DNA of 64,000 nucleotides from Tubiluchus corallicola (taxonomy: Eukaryota; Priapulida; Priapulimorpha; Priapulimorphida; Tubiluchidae). The notes under the pieces are model-generated. The model did no database searches. It was not told the DNA's origin and was given only the letters and a program-made list of their open reading frames with translations. The position numbers were made by a program, and so were the translations under genes. Location: positions 805,160-869,159 of the forward strand of contig JAQGDQ010002366.1 of assembly GCA_030141605.1 (NCBI GenBank). Direction: 5' to 3'. Within the stretch, counting starts at the first letter, position 1. Each line of letters starts with the position of its first letter. This document shows positions 12,101 through 23,000 of this stretch, one piece after another.

Positions 12101-14128
12101 CCTAAACCATTGTTAGCGTGGTACTACTGTAGCCTAACGTTATCAGTGCTTAACAATGTCTTCCCTTTGAGATCCGACGAATATGTCAGAGGACCATGTT
12201 AGGAAGCTAGAAACTCAGCTAATGTAATGAGCAGTGTGTGTATGTGTGCCTTGGAGCTACAGATAGACATGCGGGTTTTATTTTACTGCAAAATTTAATG
12301 TTCGTCTGGTCTATTAATCAAACAGCCTTGTAAGACCAGTCAGTCCCGGGTGGACAGAATAACCAGTCTGTATTCTGAAAAGAACACTCAATACGCTCAC
12401 AGCAGCAAACACTTGAGGACTGAATACTAAAACGTGTCGTTAACATTGTTGTTAACGCTTCAATGCCATTACTGCCTTAAATAAGAACAGACAAGCGATT
12501 TTATTTTGTGCTGCCAACTGCGGTTAAGACACATAGAATGAGTTATTGTTACGATTCAGTAATGCTGTTCGTGCTCATCAACTTTTCTAAGAACATATAA
12601 GATAATTAAAGTTAAGGTGACGTTAATTTCGAATGGCAATTTTCCCTGCTCACTGTGAATATTTGTACAACAAATGATATACATGGCCACAGGTAATTGC
12701 ATGAATAGTATAATAACGAGTTGTCAAAACAATATCTCATGTCAGCTGCCATAGAGAGATTTCGTTACCGAACACACAGCTCCAGCAAGTTTTCCAATTC
12801 GTAGCTCCCTCGTCTGAAAATTCGGGCAATAGATGAAGAAAAAAGAACGCGAACAGGTTATCTTGGATAAAATTTAAAGACACATATAAAGTCCTATATA
12901 AATGTAAATGACATTGACACTAGTCTTACGTCAAAAGTATCAAAACAAAAACTAATCTATCAGTTTTACGATTACCGCAACTAATCGAAAGCGAATTATG
13001 AAATGCCGCAGTGGTCAAGTGCATTACCTGTACATTAGCCACTAGCCAGCCTATCTAATGATCATTTACAAGCTGCTACTCTGACTAATATCAAAAGCTG
13101 ATGGCTTCGCGGAATGACACGTCCTGTGGAGCAGTAAGTAATCCAAATTTACGTTAGTGTAAATCTACATTATGAATACGGATGAACACAGCACATTTAG
13201 TAATCCTCTTTCCAAAGCCAGAAAAAAAGCAAAAGCCGCCCACAAAAAGTGAAAGTCTGGGTATAACACTGAAATGAAACTGCCAATTTTTAGACTGGAG
13301 TCACACTGACAAAAAAATGCACAAGCATTTGTGAAAAGTTCGCTACGATTGGCCTGTCATGCAACTTTTAAGCAAGTCATCACTCAGCTGCCGTATCTGG
13401 TCGTGAATTCACACACTTATTGTGAAAGAAATCTTCACTTCTAAAACATTTTCATCAGATTCTGACTAGCAAGAAGTATCTGAGAGAGGTTTAACCAAAG
13501 ATGTGAAGCTGAAGATGAATTTGTTTTGCTGCCTAATAGTATAAGCTTTTTTATCACCTTTCTTAGCTATCCGAGATACAAACTACCCATGTTGGCACTA
13601 CAGAGTATAGATTATAAGATAACACAAATTTTTTTCACATTCTGTGCATCTTGAACGCAATAAAAACTAGCAGTATATTTAGGCATGTAGGAAAACAAAC
13701 TGTTGACCAGCAAACTAGGTCATGTACAGCATGAGCAACAGGTAAAGTATGTACGCAACACAAAAAGCTCACTACATGTGTATTCAACAACACCTAAGCA
13801 GCTAGCTGTGGTTTTACTACAAGCTCTACCCACGGGCTTTTATAATTCCGTTCTTTTCTAGTTGAGCATTATGGTAGTTTAAGATGTTTTTAGCTAAAAC
13901 AAAAGCCTATGAGAAATCATTTTGAACATATGGCCTAGGTATTCAAATTCTCTAATGATCTTAAAAATACATTTGTGATAAAAATTTAACACTTGCCTTT
14001 GTTCCAATGCTGAGAACCATTGGTAGAAGTAACAAAGGTGTGACAATGAGAATGATTGTCTTTCTGTTCTCATACACCCACTTTAGAAACTTGCTCTTCT
14101 TCACCTTTGTCATTGTGGTTCCCTCCAT
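157..14128 (-). CDS. SLC13A: SLC13-family sodium/dicarboxylate-citrate-sulfate symporter, 5' part (7 coding exons)
   Basis: Plasma-membrane sodium-coupled carrier for di/tricarboxylates or sulfate (family knowledge; the substrate cannot be read here). Exons in order: 14128-13997, 9291-9142, 7571-7456, 4262-4099, 3326-2915, 2377-2144, 318-157. All junctions keep the frame and give 456 full codons. Visible hallmarks are TM1 (about residues 24-41), [30 protein letters not shown], the signature [12 protein letters not shown] (exon 4) and [15 protein letters not shown] (exon 7). Start: ATG at 14128 precedes a short basic N-terminus and TM1, as is usual in the family. The segment between the two sodium-site motifs is about 200 residues, much longer than the loop I recall from vertebrate members. 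The remaining transmembrane half lies left of base 1. Intron 1 has a GC donor. An in-frame TAG just after exon 6 lies inside the intron. Confidence 0.93.
2915..3326 (-). CDS. SLC13A: SLC13 exon 5: expanded cytoplasmic loop with RGD repeats
   Basis: This 412-bp exon codes for most of the hydrophilic loop between the SNTAATAMM and GGTATLTGT motifs. It starts after TTTTCAG (codon 188 is split) and ends AA|GTGAGT. It opens with a charged stretch ([11 protein letters not shown]), then four tandem 12-residue units of T(V/I)[10 protein letters not shown], a degenerate fifth start (TISSMTGG), an Arg-rich stretch and an acidic tail. It has no membrane segment. Exon 6 (2377-2144) continues the loop with Ser/Asp/Glu-rich, disordered-looking sequence. 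By family topology this loop is cytoplasmic, so the RGD triplets would not face integrins. Confidence 0.9.
3136..3279 (-). repeat. 36-bp coding tandem repeat (12 aa, four units)
   Basis: Four units of exactly 36 bp run at 3279-3244, 3243-3208, 3207-3172 and 3171-3136 in the SLC13 exon 5 reading frame (residues about 204-251). Each encodes T(V/I)TS(W/G)TGRPRGD. Third-position differences between units (CCA/CCG/CCT, GGT/GGC/GGG, AGT/AGC) with nearly constant amino acids suggest the copies are not brand new and that the peptide is under some constraint. Confidence 0.95.
7867..8040. repeat. Imperfect fold-back (inverted repeat) in SLC13 intron 2
   Basis: Arms around 7913-7935 and 7962-7985 are inverted copies sharing a perfect run of about 20 bp (TTATTAAAATTTAAGTGCTT) around a loop of under 30 bp. 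Weaker inverted similarity continues outward (GTAATCATCAC on the left against GTTATGATGATAC on the right). This looks like an old MITE or fold-back element. No clear target duplication was found. Confidence 0.55.
8864..9140. repeat. 35-bp minisatellite abutting the exon 2 splice donor of SLC13
   Basis: About eight tandem copies of a 35-bp unit run up to the 3' edge of exon 2. The string acttacttt recurs at 8891, 8926, 8961, 8996, 9031, 9066, 9101 and 9136, an exact period of 35. On the gene strand each unit reads AAAGTAAGTTCGTG followed by a near-palindrome CTGATATATCAG. The copy at 9136 is the authentic donor of exon 2, so the array has multiplied the 5' splice site into intron 2. Confidence 0.95.
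9292..13996. other. SLC13 intron 1 (4.7 kb) with a GC donor
   Basis: The donor reads AAAG|GCAAGT (GC at 13996-13995 on the minus strand) and the acceptor TTTCAG at 9292 is canonical. Joining ACA AAG to GAA GCC gives GTKEAKCAF, matching the family; using the nearby GT instead breaks the frame. No other gene, RNA or readable mobile element was seen inside; the sequence is AT-rich. Confidence 0.8.
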
Positions 14129-17100
14129 TTTCTGGCAGATCTGTTACTGACTAATGCTAGCTTTGCTACAGATCTACTGGAGGGCACCTTCAGAATTCAG
14201 CAGAATACCTTTTAACCTTCTACTTCAAAATCAGCCTTAGAGCTAACTCTCTTATTTTCTGTAACAAAAAACATAATTACAGACATGTTAATATATAATG
14301 AATTATATGTAAGCTTAGATATTAAATGTCCCGCTGATTTAAAATGTCCAAATTTCGCTGAAACACAATTGGAAACAACATAACCATAAAGCTAACAAAA
14401 CAAAAACTTCAGACACAACAAATGGACCGAGTTTTATCCTGCGCCGCATAGTCTGCATAGTCATGAACGTTTTCTTTTATTGCATGTATATAGTATTTTT
14501 ACTGAGATAAAGGAAGAGTTGAACCAAAATGAATTTATGAAGTTTTGCAGTATCTTTCTATCAAAAACATTTATATAAAAGGTGTAAGAAACATACAAAC
14601 TGGAGTTTCAAATACATTACCTAAGTTTACACAAATCTACAGCGCAATTACACGTACATTGTATAAATACATCACAGACAGCATATAGCTATTGCTTTTT
14701 GTACGGGTCTCTTTAACTGTCTTAGTAAATATAGCTCAAGCGTTGGCGCTGGTATAGTCACAAGACTGAAACCCCAAACGTCAGTGCACTAAATTCGTCC
14801 AAGGAAGCCATAAAAGCACAGTGCAAGGGCACCATGCCAAGAGCTTCACCTTCAAAATAAACATTGCAGCACTAGCGCCAAAACTACTGTATGCACGCCA
14901 AAATTACGCCTATAATATGCTTTTGTATGAAAGGCTTTTAGTAACATTCGTTTACAAGTCAAAGAAATCACGTCTTACTCAAAATTAATGTAACTTTTAA
15001 AAATTTTATGAATCTAACTGGCTTGTTCCACTAATAATACAAATGAATACATTTACATATGCTACTATAATTTATTATAATATAAAGAAACACCATAAAT
15101 AAACAGTAATGAATGAACCTGGCGGCTATAGTACACCTTAATACATAACGAGTACAATTTCATGGTTACACACGTTAAATTAAACTCTAGTTTGTAAAAG
15201 TATGTCATGTTCCAAACATGCTTTTCACCTACTGATTGGTAATTAAACTAACTTCTAGGTACAGTAAACTAAAACTGCAATGGGCTTAACTAGTTTTGTG
15301 CAAGCTTGAACACATTGTCTTGGCAAGCCCAGCAGCTGCCGTATTTCGCCAAAGTTTGGTGGTAACAATTTAAAATAAAAGGTATCATAAATCTGAGATA
15401 GACAGCATTCGTTTTCTTGTTTCGCTACTTTCATTTTACTAATCCAAACACTGGCAACGTAAAAAATTCTGTACTTATTTAGAATAATTAATCTGGTAAG
15501 TATGGTAAGTGGTAACGAAACTAGAAACCTATCTCACTGACACTATTACGCATTCATATAATACGTGCATCAGGTACAGAAGTCTTATTGCTAAGTTTAA
15601 CGTTTACAAGTATAATAAGTGAAGGAACTCTCATTTTATAAATAAACGCCACAAATAAACTATTGAGAAGACTACCTCTTCAGTTACATGTGACTAGCAC
15701 TACATTGTTTAATAAACCATTAGTTAATCAAAACTAAATTCAATTCACACGCCGTCAAAGTTAATTACTTTGAAAATATTTAATTGAAAGAGATCAATTA
15801 CTTTACAACGAAAATTTTATCTTGTTGACTAGATTCAACAAATTACAATTTCGGGAGACAAAAAATTAACACCATGTACATGTATAACTATAAGGATTAA
15901 ATTCAGCATTAAACCAGCAACGTTCACAAGTTAACTAAAAACACAAATGCTAACAGTAGCTACTGAGGTTCTAGAGTACTCCAACAATCAAAGGTACCGA
16001 AACAACTATGCGGTAAGCTGTATTAATTAAAAAAATACTGTCGAAGAAATTACTAAAAACACTGACAAAGACCTTTCGTTCACGTTCACTATCTGTTTAT
16101 CGTAAGCATCAGCAAGCTGCCGCGTCGCGCCAACGCACACACCCGCGTCACCAGTCTTGTGATTCGTCAAAATTGACACGCCTTTTTTGGCACTCTGCCA
16201 TGCTGCGCTTGAAGCGAAAACAGTCAGGCAAGCAGGCATGCGTGTAGCTGCTGATATATCAGATTTTTTTGTCTGGCAAGTTGCAACTCGTCAAGCTCAT
16301 TTGTTCAAGAAGGCAAGCCTCCACATTAAAATATGCCGGCCATTTGATTTCCATTAATTTTATTTTACGTGCTCAGACCAGAGATAATGTCATCTTCTTT
16401 TCGTGGTTCAACTGCTGCATGTGGTTTAAATAAACCATGGTAATAATTTTTCATTCAATTCTTTTCTACTGACAATGCCCTGATAAGAACATATCAGTCT
16501 TACGGGCCGGATTAAATTACTGCGGCGTTTGTAGCATATACAGGACCCTAAAAAAAATCCGGAGTTTTACTTCCTCGCCGTAGCAAGGAGAATCAAAGCC
16601 GATAGCTAACGAATGATAAATGATACGAAATGTGGCAGTCACAACTACGGATGTATTGCAAAGACAAGCTAAGAAATAAAACCTACCAACTTTAGTTATA
16701 ATTTATACCAATCATACATGTATCAAAAATCTGTACACATACAGTTTTCAAAAGCGTATCTATCTATAAGACGACAAAACCGACTTGAACTTTACTGCAA
16801 GATCATTTGTAAATGGAATAGAACCTACAAATTAAGTTATAGACATAATATGTAATATAAAGGTTATTATACAGTGACAAAGATATATATTTCTTTAAGA
16901 AATATCGCACCGATCATAAGCTCAGTTAGCAATCTTAGCATTTTTTATTTTTTACTGTTTATTTTATTTTCCAAAATGCCACAAAGGAATACATAAGAAC
17001 ATACATTGTAAATATAGGAAAGTATAAGAATATTGAAAATTTCAAACAGTTTTTTGCAATCATAGCTAAAATGTAGGCCTATTTCATAAAGCCACACATG

Positions 17101-17606
17101 CTAGAAGCACAGTGCCGTGTATGAAGCATTACAAGATAAGTAAAACTCTCGGTCTTGATCTAATGTTATATGAAAGACGAATAATTAAAGCAGCAGTTCC
17201 AGCCGAGTAAACACTGACGTTACTAGATCGCGAGTGCTAATTTCAACAGACGGCTTGCAGGCATTTAGGTGCACGATCCTCAAAAGCGGAAGTAATCATT
17301 AAATGCAGCAATATAAAAATAATCCAGTGGGAATTTTACACTATCAAAAACTATTGAGCTACCTCATCATTTAAAGTTATTGGTATAAGTTGTATAAAAT
17401 TTATCCTCCTCTCGTAAGAACTAGAGCAAAAAGTAATTATAGGGAAAAGTAAAACTGTGCACTGAAAAAGTAGTCGATTAAAATAAAAAACACATTTTAA
17501 CTACATGGTTTTTTGTAGTGAATTAAATTTTTAGTGTTTTATCAGGATTTAAAATGAATATAATGCTATTTCGGTTTTAATAAGATTTTTATAGTTTATT
17601 GTTTGT

Positions 17607-17678
17607 AGCGCCACCTACGAGCCATTATTACAATAGTTCAGTACAATGATACAGACACTCGAACCTAGAGGGCGCCAG
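17607..17678. promoter_or_regulatory. Pair of opposed CTCF-like motifs
   Basis: The reverse complement of 17607-17621 reads CTCGTAGGTGGCGCT, and 17663-17678 reads ACCTAGAGGGCGCCAG. Both contain the YAGRKGGCR core of the CTCF motif, in opposite orientation about 55 bp apart, in a GC-richer patch of an AT-rich spacer. Single cores are expected by chance a few times in a window this size; only the close pair draws attention. Function is a guess. Confidence 0.25.
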
Positions 17679-18559
17679 AGACAGAAAAATTTTCTCACGA
17701 CAGCAGTGGAGTGCGAGTATCGCTAGCAACAATAATAGCGTCCAAGCGAATTATGACTTTTTTGAGATTTGGAAAAAATAGGAATTGCTGCGCGTTGCTG
17801 TAGCTATCTGTTATGTGCATCCGAAATAAATTTAACTAAAACGAACGGGTATGTGGTAACAAGTTTTTAATAATTAAGAAATGATAGGCCTAGTAGTAGT
17901 ACACTGTCTGTTTTACTAAAATAAAAAAAGTAATGCTAGAAAACTAACGGTATAAAAAGGCGATTTTATAATATATACTCCCCATCCAATGCTCAGTGCT
18001 TTATTCGTCATTCAAACTTACAAAGACATGTTAGTTTTGTTGGCACATGCCTTTATGAAAAATTATACTTTTTATTGTAATACTAATAATCATTTTTTTA
18101 TTTTACCAACATATGATGTAATTACACTCGAAAAGATAAGCATTAATAATTGAATAGTTTACAGTGTCGAACCAATGCATCAAATATAACATACACATAC
18201 AATGGACGAAATTTTACTACATTCTGCCCCACCATATTTTATTCAGCCAAACGAATGAGTTTTTTTAATTTGAATTCCACTTGAACCTAAAATTATGAAT
18301 TTAAATAATTGACCACCGCAACTACATATGTTCTTTATCACTGAAGTGTTTGGAACAGCATGCAATCAGCATAATTTAGTGCGATTTCTGTGCACAATTT
18401 TTAAACAAATCATTGTTACTTTTACTGCAGAGCAAAATACACATGATCTTTGCAAGACTGCTTTTTATTTATGATTGGAAAATTTATTAGAAAGTTTTTA
18501 AAATTGAATTTGATTCGGATTCGAAATCTTGAAATTAGGTCTCAGTTGAGTTCGAAACC

Positions 18560-19420
18560 CGAAAATTCGATTTGAATGCGGTTTCTGATAGGGAATGCAC
18601 ACCCTTGTAGTCCATTACTAACAAGACCTTTATCTATGTCTGTCAACCATTACGGTTTTTGGAGATTTAATTGTCATCGTGGTGACCAATTTAGGATTCT
18701 TACACATTCGAACTTTCTAATACTGCAACCTTCAACTTTGCCTCATCACATGACCTGCCTTAAATTGCCAAAGGCTCCACTCAGACTCTTGGTTGTGCTA
18801 CAGATGAACATTATTCGACTGGCATCATTCTTTGCTCTAATCTGGATGAACATATTGAAGAAGCACTCCTATGACTCGGATCTGCTTCTCATTTGACCGT
18901 CTTAGAGTTATGCCATTTCTGGGAGGTTCCCAGCCGTTTCATTGAACAGTCTCTTGCTGGTGATAAAACTGACTCAGATTCTTTTCATTCGATTCCTGCT
19001 GATGTATCCTGGAATCATATCTGCTCACTTGATACTTCCAAAAGCTACAGATGAGGTATCTCAGTTGTTTAAAATGGCACAGATAAATTCACACCATGTT
19101 TGGTTCTGTTAAACTCTCAGTCTTGGTTCACTCCATCTTGTGTTGCTGCTATTGTTCACAGACATTTACAAATTACTTTTTGGAATCTGACATGTTCTCT
19201 ATCTCATGGAGCTAAGAATAAGTGTAAAAAGTCTGTAGACTGCAAGCTTGGAATGTGCTGAATGTGCCTTAAGTTCAGTCATGGATCAACTGTTAGGCTT
19301 GAGAGATTTAAGTTAGACATCAACCACAATAAATCTGCTCTCCATACTTAATTTGATAAATGGACCAGAAGTTGTAGCTGTCTCAGTCGACAAAACTGAA
19401 CTGCTTGCCCAGGGTAGTAA
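18560..19420 (+). mobile_element. Degenerate non-LTR retrotransposon (LINE) fragment
   Basis: Translation in shifting frames gives retroelement-like pieces, the best being WFTPSCVAAIVHRHLQ near 19125-19180. This resembles the linker between endonuclease and reverse transcriptase in LINE open reading frames (from memory). Frameshifts and stops are frequent, so it is dead. Ends and target duplications were not found. Confidence 0.5.
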
Positions 19421-20079
19421 CCACAGTAACTCCAAATTAACAAGAACAGATTCAGATTTTTGTTTATTTTACTTTTAATACAAATTGAGTTAACAAATTA
19501 CATTTATCATCATTAAACAGGAATTTGAGAATTGTTTAAATCATGAGCTTTTTGATTACAAACTTGACTTAGATTAGACTCTGATTTTGGCCATATTGAC
19601 TCAGCATCAAGTTTAAAATTACAATACTGTTGCACAGAACATTAAATTAATTTGAACAAATTATAGCCACTCTGCACTGTACACGTGGTGATGTACTCCA
19701 ACATTTTTGGCAAATCCAACCGATAAGATTTACATTCAGTTAACTATTATATAAATTAGGCCATTTATGCTGGCAGACTCTATGTAGAATATTTATAGAT
19801 TGTAAAAAAGTTTTCAAACAGTGCCTACAGTGGTGTTAACCAAATTTACATGGTAAGTATTTGGCGACAAATAACTTGTTTGTCAGTGTTGTGAAATATG
19901 AAGCTATAATTTGAAGAGCATTGTTTTAACATGGTATCACGAAATTACTTAAATGACACTTCGGGACCATTCTGACCAGAAACCTTAATAAAATTTTATT
20001 TGTGAGTTGTCCTGGGAATCTTAGTCGACATCCAGTTTTGGGTTGTAAATTTCCTGATTTACCTTAATTTTCGACACAG

Positions 20080-23000
20080 ATGGACCTGCAAAATCGACTA
20101 ATCAGTGCAGAGAAGGCGATTTTGTTTATGCAACAAGAGCATGCACAGACTTTGAAAGGCCTTCATCTGGAAGTTGAGCATCTTCAGCGACGTTGTTCAG
20201 GTTAGTCAACATTTTTCTAGTCTCATGTCACAGCCATTACATTACGTTGACCACAACCTTCCATGTGGTAGTGCAACCATAATGTTTTTTAGTTCTCCAT
20301 TGTATATTTTTATTGCATTGTGTGATATTGTAGATATTATTTTAGATATGAACTTGATTGTATTGTAATTTAATTGTATTCTATTTTCTGAGGTACTGTA
20401 TCTTCAATATGAAATAAAGAGTTTATTTATTATTTACTTGACTAGCAACTATTACTTTCCCTTACTTTCAATATGAAATAAAGAGTTTATTTATTATTGA
20501 CTTGACTAGCAACTATTACTTTCCCTTACGTGGTTTTACACAACGGCAAGGTCATTTTATTTTATTTTCTTCTTTATTAATTATTCTGTTCAACTAGAAC
20601 AGGGGTGTCCAACCTTTTTGAACTGAGGGCCAAGTGTACAACCTTCAAAGTAGTCGCGGGCCAGATTAGCAATTTCACAACCACAAAAAGACAATGAAGC
20701 ACAAAATACATTTTATGTTACATTTAAGCTAGAAGAGACAGTCTTGTAAGTTTATGCTTTTGATCAGTTTAATGTGAAATCTGGCACTGCTTTTGTTTGC
20801 ACAAGTAGTCTATGTCTGCTCCAACAGTAGGAGTCGCAATGCGCAATGAAGCTGCCAAATGTTCGTCTGTAATTTTGACAAAATAAGAGAAACTTCGCGG
20901 GCCGGATAGAAACGCATGGCGGGCCTGATTCTGGCCCGCGGGCCGTATGTTGGACACTCCTGAACTAGAAGAATTAATTAACTGTTCTGTGAATTAGCTC
21001 AGTTTTTAAGAAAATGTTTGCTTTTTAATGTAACTTGAAAATTTCTATACATCGAAGATGCACAAATCCCTATTATATGATTTTTCAAAATTTCATTATA
21101 CATACTTTTTGATCTTTTATGTAGGTGATAGTAAATTATGTTATGTTATGTTATGCTTTGCTTTATAACTTAACCCAATATTTACTAAAGTTTTAAATTT
21201 CTCCTGGTATCTTACATCTTAGAAGCCTGTGTATAAATTTTATTTTATTTTGTTTCAACTTACACCTGATGAAGACAGTATTATCAATATATAGTGTTTA
21301 ATAAATCAGTATTTTCCAGGAAACTGCAGTGCTGAAACTGATGATGATATATCCTTTATTCTAATTCTATATCCAGCTACATGAATTTAGGTGATATTTT
21401 AATCTTTTATACTACAATAATGCTCTCTTCAATTTTTCTAGAACTAACGTTCAAGCTAGCTATGCACAATACTTCAGCTGATGTAGATGACAGTAAGTAC
21501 AAATGACAAGTTATTTGCTTCTTATTCATTTTCTTTTTAATTTAGAACCATTTAGTATTGAAGTGCCATTTTCAATGACTATTTAATGTCTTCAGTTATT
21601 CACATGAGTGAAATAGCCTTAAAATATAGTCAATTACTAATATGTAAAGTAGATGAAGCAACAAAATAGCCATGCTTGTGGTGAAATAGTTACTGAGTTA
21701 CTAAGGAGATACTTATTAATCTCAAACAAATAAACTGAATACTGAAACAAACAAAACTCTTCTTGAACTTAGAAACTTGCAGTAGTAGTAGATATATTTA
21801 TGATCGATATTTCAACGTTACATCTTTATCAAGAAGTCATAACTTGGCACTTAACGGTAAGGTTTTGGTGAATATGCGCTGGTAGCATTGCATTTTCAAT
21901 AGTTAAAATTTATTTTTTGGTGTTACTTGCATAAAGCTAGTCTGTTTTATTGATTATGATTTGGGCATCAGGCAAATATGTAAGTGCGAACATATTATAG
22001 TTGAAATGAATGAAACTTTTAGACAACTGGCTTCTCAATTGCCTCTGTTTAGTTGGTGAAAGTATATTTAATTAAACAAACTTGTTGATATTTTGTAAAG
22101 TGATCCTAGTGTGCTGTAATACTGACAAGTCAAGGTGAGATACCTGTTAAGAGTAAACTAAAGTGGCAAGTAATTTGCCAAACATCTCTGATAAGAAATT
22201 CTGTGCTCACTAATGCAACAGTTCTACGTGTTGGCATTGCTGAAAAATTATGTCATACTTTTGTTTGAGACAGCAACAAAAAATTCGGTAACATTAAATG
22301 AACTTGATTATTTTTTTATTGCTTTCCTTAAATAGTTAGGGAAAGGTGGTTTACTGACATTGCACACCTTTAATTTATATTTAGTTTCATCCGTAATTTT
22401 TTATTATTTTATCTTTCTGTGCAGCTGATGAAGAAAAAATAAAGAATTTTTTGAGATTTATGGGCATTTTAACTTTTTCCTTTAAGATTATGACCATGGC
22501 AAATCTCAGAAGAGCACTGTCTTATTTTCAAGCAAATTTTAGTCTAACTCCCTTAATCACTTTAAAGAAAAAGTAACCCCACTGTTCTACTTGCAAGATA
22601 ATTGCATAAGATATTAGAAGTACATACAGTGGAGTTAGCACGCAAAATACATTGGGACATTACATGCTAGGGACTAATAAAAGTTAGATGATTTTTTAGC
22701 ATAGACACAAACTACTGTTTGAAAGTTGTTTATACTTAACATACCTTTAACTAATACTTGAATCAACAATGTGTAGTAATCAACTGCAAACTTTTATTAC
22801 ATCAAGACTACTAGTAAATGCTTACAATTACTATTAAGTAGGTTACTTTTCTGGTATTGGATTTTAATTACATTTACATCTATGCTAAATTGGTAATCAT
22901 CCGTAATTGATTATTTGACCACAAATAATAAAAAAACTTGTTTAATTATTGCATTACTATGATTCTGCTTTAAGCCATTTATTTGCACTTATAAGTTTTG

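Larger units (their letters stand above)
14129..20079. other. Spacer between divergent SLC13 and CCDC92
   Basis: About 6 kb without a host reading frame. It must hold the upstream regions of both genes, and probably 5'UTR exons, since CCDC92 begins directly after a splice acceptor. A short CpG-rich patch lies at about 16110-16190. A pair of CTCF-like motifs lies at 17607-17678 and a LINE relic at 18560-19420. The rest is AT-rich with nothing recognised. Confidence 0.55.

Noticed and set aside
16027-16239. 70-codon minus-strand open frame in a CpG-rich patch
   Set aside because: No recognisable domain and the frame is explained by local GC content; kept only as a possible promoter.
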